A stretch of DNA of 64,000 nucleotides from Phialocephala subalpina (Eukaryota; Ascomycota; Leotiomycetes; Helotiales; Mollisiaceae). Below are positions 1-11,420 of the stretch, piece by piece. Positions within the stretch are counted from its first letter, which is position 1, and the number at the start of each line of letters is the position of its first letter. Under the pieces are notes generated by a model. The model was given only the letters and a program-made list of their open reading frames with translations, was not told the DNA's origin and did not search any database. Position numbers and translations under genes: made by a program. The stretch covers positions 487,838-551,837 of the forward strand of contig FJOG01000034.1 of NCBI GenBank assembly GCA_900073065.1. The letters run 5' to 3'.

Positions 1-1420
1 TTTATTATATATTATTAAATATATATAATAAATATTAAAAAATTATAATTTTATAATTTTATAATAAAATTATTTAAATTTCTTAAAAATTCTTATTTAT
101 ATCAAATAATTTCGAGGGCTTATATTAATTATATATTCTTTAGTATATAAGGAATTCTTTATTCTTTGAAAATAATTAAACTTTTTTATTTATTTTATTT
201 ATAAATTTATTTTATATATAATTAATTACTTTATAAAATAATTATCGAATTAATTTAATTTATTAATTTGAATAAAATAATTTACGATTAAATATATATT
301 TATTACCTTTTTATAATATATATTTGAATAAAAAGAATAATTTTTATAAAAAGTTATTAATAGAATTTTTTATAATAAATTTATAAAATAAATGATTTTG
401 ATTTATGCGCACGGAATTCTAATACTTATTATTATATACTATCAATTAAATCAACGACTAATATAAGTACTATTTTCTCCGTATCTTCTAACCTAATCTC
501 AAACAAATAGTATTATGCTTGCAAATCCTCAATCAAATCGGCAACGAGTGTGCATGCTTGGCTATCCGTATCTTTGAAGTCCTTAAGGCGACTCGGAAAT
601 TAGCTTGTGATTTTCGATCTCCATTTTTCCGACGATAGTCGTAGTTATGCGTTAGTGGTTCTCTTGGGCTTAGTAAAGCATATTAAGGCTCTCTAATACT
701 AATATCCGTAAGCTCTTAGTATCGACGAGATCCTTAGATTATTCAACCTTGCGTCTTTTGTATTTTTGCAACGAGGGCATCTCATTAAAAACTACGTTCG
801 GTAATCCTTATTTTAATTAAGTACGATTTTTTCTTGCGAGTAATAATTAGAACTTATTAGCACCTTCCTCAGATAATCCCCTTAAGCCCTTTTTTGGCCT
901 CCTCGACTCTAATCTTTTCTTGAGCGTAGGTCTATCGGTAGCTAGCTTATTGTAGCTAAGAGTTGCGCTCGAAGCTGCATTTAGTGAGATCGAACCTACG
1001 TTTGTCACACGAGTGCGATTGCGGAGTTAGTATAGCATAGCGGAATGGTTTGAGCGGGCCCGAGTTGACCCTGAGGTGACGAGAAGATCGATAGCTAGCA
1101 AGACTAAGAGGGGAAAGTTCATATTTATAAATAGCAGAGGACACACCCTACCACACTCTGGAAAGTGGAAAGGCCCAACCCGCGGCACCCGATTCGGACA
1201 GCATATTTCACTGGCGTATAGAGAATAGGAGTACTCTCACAGGCGTGCAGTCATTAGGTGCCTAACCTTCTCTCGTAGTTCGCACGGCTTCATGGTATGA
1301 AGTTGCATGGTTCGCACGAGTAGATGGTGGACTCCCCAAAATTAGGGCCCATAGATCATTTCTTTGGATGTATAGTCGTGTTTGTTCGAATTCCAGCGTA
1401 ATGAAAACACTAATGCCTAA
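1..1420. other. AT-rich, RIP-like decayed DNA, no gene
   Basis: The first ~420 bases are almost pure A/T with frequent TA steps. From 421 to about 950 the sequence is less extreme but rich in TA and poor in open frames. This composition is typical of fungal transposon DNA mutated by RIP. Bases 951-1420 have normal composition but no supportable gene. I could not identify the parent element. Confidence 0.6.
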
Positions 1421-3094
1421 CTAGTTCTTCTCTCCTATCCTCCTCAATTCCTCCTCGCACGCCTTGACCACATCATGCCTAAAATTATACTCCGTATACT
1501 CCTTCGGATTCGCTTTCCCCAATTCGTTATTAGCGCTTCTTCCCTATTTTTCTCCTCTCATCAAAAGAGTACTTACACGGCACCTTCCCATCTTTCACAT
1601 AAGGCAGCGCCGACTCCCTTATCTTCTCTGCTTCATCCTGCCCAGCATTCGAAAACATCTGCATAGCACTTGCACGATTTCTTCTCACGTTTTCGAAGGA
1701 ATCTAGACGAGATGAGATGGAGGTAGCGTCTGTCGCGGAGAAATTGGTAAAAAGAAGGCCGAGAGCACAACCATCTTCGATGGCTTGTGCGCCGCCTTGG
1801 CCTTGGTCTGTTGTGGAGGTGAGTGGCTGAAGAAGTTTTGAGGGCGGGGGAGAAAGAGAGGAAGAGAGGATTGTTACATGGAAGCATTGGATGTGCTGCG
1901 TCACCGATAAGTGCAACGCGAGATTTATGCCATGAGGGAAGAGGAGCTCTGAAGAGAAGTTTCCAGAGCTTGACATCGCTCGCTTTTCTATAACAAGTAA
2001 GAAGATGCTGTTTTATTCTTTTAGGGGAATTTGGCAGACCTCAATAATGCTTCCAGAGATGGATGGAAACCATCCATTTCCTCAAGCATAACACTTTTAT
2101 CAACAGGGATGTTCCAACCTGGATGTAATGTGAGTCATACATCCACACCCAGTGATTGACTCTGACTTTCGTACCTTCTGAGGAATTGAGCTTCTCGCTG
2201 TCCGGACACGTAAAAACCAGATTTTGCACCTGATTTCTAGGTATTACATTCAGTCACGCTGACTTCAAGACAAGGTTGAGTAACTTACTCTCTGCACGGA
2301 TACATGATGATTCGTAGATGACCATCCTTCGAAGATACATAGCTTCTGCCTCTCCCATCATGATTCTCCATCAACCCAGCAGTCTCTGGATCGTCGAAAA
2401 TCTCTTGACTCGGCAAGAGGAATCGAAAGCAAGAGATACCCACGGGAACAGCAGGGTTTTCGTAGCCAACGACAGACTTTACGGCTTTGGAATGGATCCC
2501 ATCAGCCCCAATAATCAAATCTGCTTTCATCGTCGTCCCATCCAATAGCTTCACCACTCCTCCTTCCGGATCCTACATCCTGATCATCAGTCACAATTCC
2601 AATCATGCAAATCGATGTGATCCTCGTAACTCACATAACCAACCGCTTCCCTCCTCTCCAAAATCTCCGCCGGCTTTCCCGGTCCCTCCTCTCTCGTAGC
2701 CAAGTGTCTCAACTCATTATGCAAATCCACACGATGCGAAAAATAAAACGCAGCCCCATACTCCTTCTCAAGATAAGCATAATCCTGCCTATCAAACGGT
2801 TCCAATGTCTCTCCAGAAGCGAAGATTACTGTTTTAGCTGTCACGAAACGGGCGCGTTTGACAGAGAATCCCCAGGTGTCGAGGACGCGGGATGCGTTGG
2901 GGCAGACGTTGATAGCGGCTCCTACTTCGTGGAGCATGGAGGATTTCTCGATGATCTAGATGAGAAGGCGTCAGCTGATTGAGGAAGAGAGTGGTTGGGC
3001 AAAGACGACACACTTGAACATCGTGGCCTGCTCGACGCAAACCAATTGCTGCGGAGAGACCTGCGATTCCAGCTCCGACTATGATAACTTTCAT
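1421..3094 (-). CDS. FAD-dependent monooxygenase, salicylate-hydroxylase type
   Basis: Predicted flavoprotein monooxygenase that would hydroxylate an aromatic substrate using NAD(P)H and O2. I splice eight exons: 3094-3014, 2955-2635, 2572-2289, 2236-2175, 2118-2040, 1987-1878, 1807-1577 and 1512-1421, total 1260 nt or 419 residues. The N-terminus has the Rossmann GAGIAG motif at residues 7-12. The DG motif (IIGADG) lies near residue 158 and the GD motif (LIGDAAHP) near residue 300, followed by QGQGGAQAIED. All introns are GT-AG and about 50-70 nt. The last intron removes in-frame stops near 1530 that would otherwise suggest a frameshift. No signal peptide, so probably cytosolic. Substrate unknown; no biosynthetic neighbours. 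Confidence 0.88.
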
Positions 3095-4080
3095 GTTGAA
3101 TTATGGCTGATGAAAATTAAGTATAATTGAAAGACAGCTTGTCCTCGAAATTTGTTTAAATACGGCTGCTGTCCCCATCATTTAAATGCAGGGGTTCCAC
3201 TTGCGACAAGGGGCCAAATACGTTGCGAGACCTGACGAGCTGACGTGAGACCTGCATCACGAAGTTGTTCCGCAGAACGTGGCCCAAGTCTAACACCTTT
3301 ACCGGACCAGGACGAGAGACGTGACCAACAAGCTGCGATATCAGAAGCTAGCCGGCAGTCAGCTCTCAACAGCTGCAGTCACCCTGCCGGCACTGGCCGT
3401 TGTTACAGCACAGCGTTCATCTTCCGAACCACCGGGTGCGGTTGGTCAGACCGAGGGAGGAAACGATAAGCTCTCTGCAGCCTTGCGCGCAAAGCTGCGT
3501 ATGATCGGGGACACGGCGACGCTCGATGTAGTGCATCACGCGAGACTCTATCGAATAGAGGCTGCAGTTTTGTTGCACATCGCACAGGAGGCCTCTATTC
3601 ACGGAACCAAAGATAGGGGTGGGCAATCCGAAGACAACCCCGGACTTAGATGAATTCGTGGCACGACAGAAGAACAGCGACCCCGCACTACGACTCTAAT
3701 GTCAATCATTACTAGTTCAATAAAATGGGGCTTTGTTTTCCCTTGCCCTTTATGACCTCTTTCGCAGCACGCTTTGCTCATGCCTCCTTGATGTCCTCAT
3801 AGCTCATCACCCTCGCCTTCCCTAGTATAACTGACTTGGTCGATCGGCGAACTTTGGCTTCGTTGTTTATGCTGGTCAAGAATTGATTTTGATCTCGGAG
3901 GAAGGCACGTTCGGCAAAGGATGTTTGGGCAGTATTGGCGAGCTTCTACATATGCCTCTGTAAGCGCTATATACTCGTCCTATTAACGAGCCTGGGATCA
4001 AAAGTCTATATTTTACAGGGTATTACGACCACAATAACTCAATTAATTCGGTGTAGCCTACCTATAATGCTCTACTAATA
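3095..4080. other. Intergenic region, normal composition
   Basis: No gene can be supported. Open frames here are short and overlap on both strands. It contains one notable structure, a perfect 10-bp inverted repeat around a 28-nt loop (3553-3600), listed separately. From about 3990 the sequence grades into an AT-rich island. Confidence 0.5.
3553..3600. repeat. Perfect hairpin enclosing a dispersed core motif
   Basis: Arms GAATAGAGGC (3553-3562) and GCCTCTATTC (3591-3600) are exact reverse complements around a 28-nt loop. On the minus strand the loop carries TGCGATGTGCAACAAAAC. The same core is the most conserved part of the tandem array at 24165-25090. The identity to the second unit of that array extends over 22 nt. 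A second short palindrome (CTCTAT-CGA-ATAGAG) overlaps the left arm. Function unknown; a structured RNA or a mobile-element end are possible. Confidence 0.6.
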
Positions 4081-4740
4081 CATGAATCCAATATTTTTAT
4101 TTATTAACTAAATAAATTTTATATTTAGATTATTATATAAAATTAAATATTAAATATTTTTATTATTTTGAAAATAATAATAAATTAATATTTTTCAATA
4201 TATTTTTTTTATTACAAAAATATATATTTCCGATTTAAGCTTTATTTAGATTTTATTTAAATTTTTATTTAATAAATTCTTTTAATATAATATTATTATT
4301 TATTTTATATTTTTATTAAATTAATATAATTTATTTTCGAAATATATTTTTTAAAGAAATTATAATAAGAAATATAAATATTATTTATATATTATTTAAT
4401 AATTATTTTGGAATTAAATTTAATATTAATTATATTAAATATCAAATAAATTCATTTCTAAGCCTAATAATTTATTTTATCGATTAATAAATTTTAATAT
4501 TATCGTAATAATAATATGTTAATTTTGGATTAATACGTTTTATATTCAAAGTAAAAAAGGTAATTAGAAAGGAGAATTAAAGAATATTAATATAATATAT
4601 AAGAGAGTTTATATTACTATTTGCAAGATACCCATGATAATAATTTTTTTGATTATCACAAGCAATTAACCTTCCTTGAATCCCATCCTATTAGTATATA
4701 CAGCAATTGTGCCCGCCGGAAAATGGAATCGCATAAATTC
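4081..4740. other. AT-rich RIP-like island
   Basis: A stretch of nearly pure A/T with many TA dinucleotides and no open frame. Composition is like the left end of the window and 13985-14335. Probably a RIP-degraded transposon; the parent element is not recognisable. Confidence 0.6.
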
Positions 4741-4758
4741 TATCTAATTAATTATTCT

Positions 4759-6507
4759 TCACGCGTTACAGAGTTCTAGTCGCCGCACAACATGCGTGTA
4801 AAATGCGGTATCTAGAGACTGCCTGTCGAATTTGTCAAAATAGCCGTCTAAACAGATGCGGGCTGCGTTGGCGTATATCTCCCCCATGCAAAATTTAACT
4901 TCAGGAATAGCCTTTTCAATCAGCACCCGTCGGATCTCCTCAGCTGGAGCATTCAGAGAGCACCTGTTCCCTAATATTATGTTCTGGGCTGACTTAAAAA
5001 GTCCAAGCTCAACAAGGATAACCCCAACGCTGTAGATATCATACACCTTCGAATAGCGTCCTGCTCCGCCCAGAGGCTGTAGAACGTCTGCCACTGGTAC
5101 AGCTTGGGCTTGGGGATGGCGATAAAAACGGCTTTCCTCCCCATCAACGACATTCTCAGTTTGTTCTCCTTGTGCATCAGGTCGGCTATATTCAAACCCA
5201 ACCAGAAATGGCATAGCAGAGCCCACAGCGGTGATATCATCCGCAAAAAATAGGACATTTTCACTTTTGATTGCTTTGTGAAGCCAATCAACAAGGTGGA
5301 GACACATGACTGCGCGTGCAAGAAGCTGAGCAATGCGATATCGCTGACCGAGTTGCAAAGAGTCCTTATCATCCCGAAGTTGCTGAGCTGATTTACCACG
5401 CTTGCGCAAGATATCCCGTAACGAAAAATACCGCGACTCGTCCACACGGTATATGATCTTGAACGTAGATTTCAAACTGTTCTCGGACAATGATCGTTCG
5501 ATGATCATGCCTTGACAAGGAAGCGTTCTCAACTCCATTGGCTTGTGAGGGTGCTGAAGACGACAAACGATATTCTCGATCCGTGCTTCCAACACTTCAC
5601 GCGAAAGCCTATCGTCACGTCTGATTTCGGCGTGCTTTTGCTCAACGAAAACAGGATAGCCGTCATAAGTGGCAAGAAATCGTGACTTGGTTGAGTCTCC
5701 AATTGGTACCAGTTTTGATTTGTCCAGAGGAGATAACCTGGAAGCCACCATTTGAGATTGTGTCTGTGTGCTGTAGGTAATCGACTTGAGCCATGCGAAT
5801 TCTGCTAGCAAACGTGGGGTAACGCTAGCACGACTGATTCGCATCAGCGTATCAGCGTCTTGACTTGCAAGTGAGGTGCCTAGGACGACTGTGGCAGCTA
5901 GGTCGGGTTTCGGAGGGGGGAGAAATTCGTAGAGATCTTTTATCAGCGTTGACAGAAGCTCCAAACTTTGATTTGCCCGTTCGTCTTGCAGCGCCCACTT
6001 AAGGCGCTCGGGGGCGAATCCGAATCCCGTTGAAGTAGAGTCCGCAGGGTCAGAATTCCCGAATTCTGTGGAGGACTGATCTGCCAGCCGAGCCAGACGA
6101 GCGAAAGGTGTCATGGAAGTCAGGTTGTGTGTTTCTGCAAGCGTCGGAAATACGCCACCAAGGCTGCCCAGTTCATGGATGATGCGGTAGATAAGGTTGA
6201 GATAATTTACGATGGCGCCCTCGTACGTGCGAAACCTAGGATCGATGGGAGTGTGTTGGTCGATATGCCATTCCAACGCCCAGTAAGACAACTTCGAACG
6301 CTGCCAGTCCATCCGAGTTTTGAACATCTCCACTGATTCTGTAAAGTTCTCTATGCGTTGCCAAAACGAGAAACCCTGCATGCAGCGCTGTACAAGGGTG
6401 TCCAAGGCCCCAATCGCCCCAAATGCAGTACCGATATGTGCCTCCGCCATGACTGAAGAAAACGGGAGGTTCGACGCGGAGGAGATCTCTGTCAATTCCG
6501 CGAGCAT
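4759..6507 (-). CDS. HeLo-like domain / degenerate protein kinase protein
   Basis: Single open frame of 582 codons. A second Met at 6450 fits the usual start of a HeLo-type domain. Residues ~20-150 resemble the fungal HeLo prion-inhibition/cell-death domain: hydrophobic GAIGALDTLVQRC start, then aromatic helices ending RWGE-like in YWALEWHID. The C-terminal half (about residues 290-570) is kinase-like but degenerate. A VAIK-like lysine (VFVEQK) is present, but the HRD loop reads LHKAIKSEN and the DFG position reads VGFE, so it is probably a pseudokinase. HeLo-kinase proteins belong to fungal incompatibility and immune-receptor-like repertoires. It is divergent from the kinase-ankyrin gene across 370 bp. 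Domain calls are by eye; no intron needed. Confidence 0.7.
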   Translation of the reverse strand: MLAELTEISSASNLPFSSVMAEAHIGTAFGAIGALDTLVQRCMQGFSFWQRIENFTESVEMFKTRMDWQRSKLSYWALEWHIDQHTPIDPRFRTYEGAIVNYLNLIYRIIHELGSLGGVFPTLAETHNLTSMTPFARLARLADQSSTEFGNSDPADSTSTGFGFAPERLKWALQDERANQSLELLSTLIKDLYEFLPPPKPDLAATVVLGTSLASQDADTLMRISRASVTPRLLAEFAWLKSITYSTQTQSQMVASRLSPLDKSKLVPIGDSTKSRFLATYDGYPVFVEQKHAEIRRDDRLSREVLEARIENIVCRLQHPHKPMELRTLPCQGMIIERSLSENSLKSTFKIIYRVDESRYFSLRDILRKRGKSAQQLRDDKDSLQLGQRYRIAQLLARAVMCLHLVDWLHKAIKSENVLFFADDITAVGSAMPFLVGFEYSRPDAQGEQTENVVDGEESRFYRHPQAQAVPVADVLQPLGGAGRYSKVYDIYSVGVILVELGLFKSAQNIILGNRCSLNAPAEEIRRVLIEKAIPEVKFCMGEIYANAARICLDGYFDKFDRQSLDTAFYTHVVRRLELCNA

Positions 6508-6874
6508 GATCCATCATAGAGATATATAATTTCTAGTGATCGCCCAAGGGGGCTGATTCAGTGGCGCAGCAAGGTTGGGACCGAAAACGCCTCACACAGC
6601 CGACTTTTGTCCGGCGAATCGGGAGTGGGCGGAGTATGCAGCATGCAAGTTTCGACTGCGGGCGCGGGGCTCTCGAAGGCACTTGCGGCTGTTGCCTATG
6701 TGGGAGCTTATGCGGGAGCCAAGTTTGGACAGCCACTCCCTGGGTTGTGTTGTCCTCCAAGATGTCCTCTTCCAAGTCCAGTAACGAACGGATGATACCT
6801 TCTGCCCATCTTCATCGGCTGATCCTACAGAGCTTTCTCTCGACTTGCAACGGCGAACCAAACCAGAAATCATT
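6508..6874. promoter_or_regulatory. Shared intergenic region between divergent genes
   Basis: About 370 bp separate the start of the HeLo/pseudokinase gene (minus) from the preferred start of the kinase-ankyrin gene (plus, ATG at 6875; an upstream in-frame ATG lies at 6845). It must hold both promoters. I see no clear TATA box. Several short open frames here overlap on both strands and are not supported as genes. Confidence 0.5.
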
Positions 6875-9800
6875 ATGTCGTACTACGACGACATAAGTTA
6901 TGCCAGCAATCGAACGGGGGAGTACAGCACAGAAAACGCTACCGCTCATGAGTCTGGCCACACCGTCAGAGATGACGCCGATCGTGTCGAACCCTTTGAC
7001 TTACTATCCTTGCTGTCGGTGGTTACGACCTGTGATGCTCAGGATTATGCTTCAGAGGTGCTGCTCTCGATATATCTCGGACCATGGAGGATGTTTGTCC
7101 CAATCACTCCCTATCGAGGGGCATTCTTCTCGGTCACGTTGGTAACGCGTCAAGATCTATTCCGTCGTACGGCCGTGGGGTTGGATTCTCGTCATCCAAT
7201 CTCCAAGATGGTCGCCTTGAAAACTCCCATTCTCGATGAGAACCTCCACTCTTTGCGAAATTCTCGACTCTTTAGATCGATTGCAAAAGAGTACCAGATT
7301 TTAAAATCTGAATCGCTTAGAAATCATGAAAATATTGTCACATTATTTGGGTGTTGTTGGCAAACTATCGACATCCACACTGGCTTGCCAGTTCCGAGTT
7401 TGATTCTAGAAGGGACAGTGTTAGGGGATCTAGAGCAATTTAGTACGACACGGGAATTGACGCTACGGAAACGGCTCGGTATATGCATCGACATTGCATC
7501 CGGATTGCAGGCAATTCATGCTCTAGGCATTGTCCACGGGGACCTCAAACCGCAAAATATTCTGATCTTCCATTCGCAGACTCGAGAATATATAGCAAAG
7601 ATTGCAGATTTTGGCTCCTCCATTTTTCTGGTCGAGACGAGTCTGCCTGCCCGACCACCCACTGGTACCCCCCTCTTCAGTGCTCCAGAATGCTCCGAGA
7701 ATGCGGCAACATTGAATCGGGAGGAACTCTTCAAAACAGATATCTTCTCTCTCGGCATTGTTCTGATGGCTCTCATCTATGGCATGTATATTTTGGGCGA
7801 AATGAAGACAATATTGAGTCCTACATTGGTCTCACTTAAGAAGAGCGGGTCATTTGAGAAATGGATTATAGAATTGAGTTCTCAAGAACTTAGGGACGCA
7901 GTGAACCAAACCCACCCCGAAAGCATCGAGCATGACGACGAATGGGAGATTGATACAAGGTGGAGTGACAATTCCGTCTTGGAAGATGAGAGCTTGTGGG
8001 CAATGTCTCTCTTTTTGCTCAAAGGTACACTGGCTGCTATCTCAGTCGAACGAGTTGGCAGTGTGGAAGACGTTTTGTCAGTTCTCCGAACGATGCTGCG
8101 CTTGCATTTGAGAAGGCTATTTGAAAAGCGTGGCTCCTCTCGACACAACAGTTCGAGCAAAAGTCCGAGTCCTGAGTGGTGGGCTAGGATGAGCAGTGTC
8201 CTGAGAATGAGTAAATCTAGAATGAGAAAACTCACGGGAGCTCAGATCGAGACGTCTGATCGGCTTAACCAGCAGGAGATAGAAGCTATCGCTCTCAGCT
8301 GCCTGATCGGACCAGAGTCTGGTAACCCTCTCAGGGAGTCACAATTTATCCGCAAGCACAATACGAATAAGCGAGCATACCAATCGGTTGGGCACAGATC
8401 ACATACAAGCTTAACCCCTAAACTGGGAGGCATTCTGACGGCATGGTAAGCTAGTGTATTGACCTACTGCCATGACTTTCTCCTAACGGATGATAGGATT
8501 CAACAGAAGCTCATAAAGTGGACTGAACTGAAACCTACCAGCATGGATAAGACGATCTTCAAGGTATGTCGTCTAGACTGCTATACCGTTTTTAATATCG
8601 TTTCCGATGCCGTGATCTTTCTCACGGCTTATCTCCATTTCTTAAAAAAGTAGTTTCAAACACAATCGTCCGATTTACAGAAGAATTTTTTTCTGCTGCA
8701 GAGAACATCTCTAACCGAAACATGCGAAAACAGGTATCACGACATTCCCAACTTCTCGGCATGCTACCCTACAATGTAAAGGAGCTGCTAGAGGCTCAAC
8801 TACAACAGGAAGCAATGAGCAAGTCCAATACAGCAACCCATCGAGCGGATGCGGCGTACGAATATGCAAATATGGTCTTCAGATCAGCGGAATTGAACCT
8901 TTCAACACCCAGAGTCGCCAATGCCCTTGACCTTTTGGCCCAGTCTGCTAATAATGGCCACCTCGAAGCTCAAGCCACGGTCGGTTCGCTTCACGATGCC
9001 TTGGGATACTCGGTACCTGTTCGTCGCGAAGTGGAGATTGAATGGCTGTTTGCCGGATCGTTACGCGGAAGCATGACCGCCCAGACACGTCTTAAAAAAT
9101 TGGACGCGGAGAAATATAAGGAGGCTATAGTTTTGATTGGCTCATCATATGGAGGACTTTCTCCCGAGGTGTCTGGGTTATTGCACGATCAAAACCTTCT
9201 CAACGCGCTGTCAGACGATCCATCTCAATTCCCAGTCGGCTATATACATTATCTCGCAAGCATCGGTGATCTTGAATTGTTGATCAAATCCCCGAGACTC
9301 CCAAAGGAGATGTACAATCTTCGAAACATTCTAGGAGAGACACCGCTAGTGGTCGCTTGTAGGGCCGGTCATGCGAAGGTAGCCACCTTCTTGCTTCAAT
9401 GCGGCTCTGATCCATCTATCAGCACGAATCAGGGAGTCTGTCCACTGCATTTCTTAAGCGCCTTCGATGAACAGAGTATACCTACAATGGCTACTCTTCT
9501 CTTGCAGTATGGCGCAGTGCTTGAGCAACCGAGCCGGAATGCCAAGATATATATGGGACAATTCGACAGCCGATTTGGTTCCGTTAACGGAACTCCTCTG
9601 CTGTGGGCGGTTGCCGCACGAAATGCTTCTGCAACTGAGGCGCTAGTAGAACACGGCGCTGACCCATTCAAAACAACAACAGAGCAAATCCGCGCCTTTG
9701 ACGAAGATGATCGGTGGGAGCCGTCTCCAATTCAATGGGCAGCTTTGTGGCATCAGCATCAGTTGTTAAAAATCCTACTGTCTGGTGCTAAAAGACCACA

Positions 9801-11290
9801 AGACCGGATTGCTCTTCAGCAGCGCTTAAATACAACTTTCTTTCGTTGTCATGATGCGTACCAGAGTGCGCTTTATGCAGCCTTAGACTGCAACCCTACC
9901 TTCAGATTTCATGAACTTCTACTTCATGGCATAAACTACGAGCGTGCCGCTCTGAAATGCGTCCGGCTGCTCGTTAAGTATGGAGCTGATCCCAATATCC
10001 TTTCACGAGATTGGAATAATCAGAGCGATAATCCCATGGCCGCTGCATGTCAAGGCGGAAGCCTATTACTCATTAAATATCTGTGGCAGTACAATAATGG
10101 ATCCCTGCGACCTACGCCGAAGATATGGCTAGACTGTGTGACAGGTGCCATTTTCAGCCATAATCGCTCGGTATTTGACTTTCTCTTTGAGCATAGGGAA
10201 GATATTGCCTCTGACTATGCTGCCGATAAAGCAGCCGTCGGAAAGATTTTGGTGATCACTGAAGATCAGTATTTCGCTTTGGCATCTCTAAAACTCGTAC
10301 TGAAACCGCCTTGTGCGCATCGCTCGACGGAATTAGTCGAGCTTTTCGAAGCTGCTATATGGGCCGGTCACTTTGAGGCAGCAAAGCGCCTCTTCCAAGA
10401 GGGAGGCTTGAGCCTTACTTCTCGAATCGATGGCAATACATTCCTCGGCAATTTGATCTTGATGTCGTCCTCGTATCCGAATATAGACCGGAAAATATCG
10501 TTCTTTCTATCTGTCCCCCCGAAGACGGACGAACTGTTCTGGAATGTGTCCTATCTAGCTGGAAGTGGTCTAACCGCTCTTGAAGCTGTCGTCTGCACTC
10601 AGAATCACGGATCTTGTATGAATGCTGGAGTCTTTAACATCATTCTCGAGCACTTCAACGATCCCAAGTACTTGAATTCTCAGGTGAAAGGAAAGACGGG
10701 CTGGAAGTATACAGGGTATTCTGTTTTGCATCTGGCTGTGGAACACAACAATCCCGACGCTGTCTGGATTCTGTTGGATAAAGCAGGTATCGATCCGAAC
10801 CTTCTCAATTCCCGTGGCGAAAGCCCGACTGATCTCTGCATCGTACGCAACCAGACTCTTTCTAAGAGACTAGATCGCGAATTCCCAGCTCGCGCTCCAT
10901 CAATTCACAGAGAGAAGGAGACAAACATCATGGTTTTGAATAATCTGTTATCTGCTGGAGGGCGTATTTCAAACTTTTACGCTATTATTAGAAGATCTTC
11001 CGAAAACACCTTCGACGTGATACACCGCATAAGCGGCCGTATAACTAGCTTGCATCTATACGGTAAATTTGTTTCGAATCTCAGTATCAAGGTATGCTAA
11101 CTTCAACGCAGATAAGATTGAGACTTCTGGCTTGGCAATATCCAAACCCTCGCGCTCCTTGGTGCTCCAAATACCTATAGGAGGCCTGATTCCATTCGTT
11201 GATACGATCTCAAGGTCCTACATACGCTTGCCAATTGATCTCGATCGCTTAATCTTCTCAATCAGAAGAGAGTATTCGTCTGCTGATTGA
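6875..11290 (+). CDS. Protein kinase - SEL1-like - ankyrin repeat fusion protein
   Basis: I read one four-exon gene: 6875-8445, 8497-8563, 8734-11062 and 11112-11290 (4146 nt, 1381 residues). Residues ~60-450 are a protein kinase with an intact catalytic loop (VHGDLKPQN near 220), DFG near 245 and an APE-like PLFSAPE. The middle contains a SEL1-like stretch (LDLLAQSANNGHLEAQ). The C-terminal half has ankyrin repeats such as ETPLVVACRAGHAKVATFLL. The third exon's acceptor is preceded by CTAAC 22 nt upstream, and the join keeps frame without stops. The last exon replaces a weak end at 11100. Alternatively the kinase (ending 8449) and the ankyrin part (from 8722) are two genes. Likely a signalling or immune-type kinase with ankyrin recognition repeats. 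Confidence 0.7.
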
Positions 11291-11420
11291 TGTAGAGACT
11301 AGGGAAGGAATTTAGTCATAAATACTTTTCCCTTCCAAATACATTCGAATAAACTGAGGAAGCCATGGCATATCAACACTGCAGCGTCTTAGTAGATAAT
11401 TTCTTATGATAAGGGTCAGC

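Noticed and set aside
1530..1560. Apparent frameshift and stops near the end of the FAD monooxygenase
   Set aside because: A GTAAGT donor at 1576 and an AG acceptor at 1513 remove the stops as a 64-bp intron and the full model is a multiple of three.
8459..8653. Small plus-strand gene between the kinase and ankyrin halves
   Set aside because: Better explained as the 67-nt linking exon plus flanking introns of one fusion gene.
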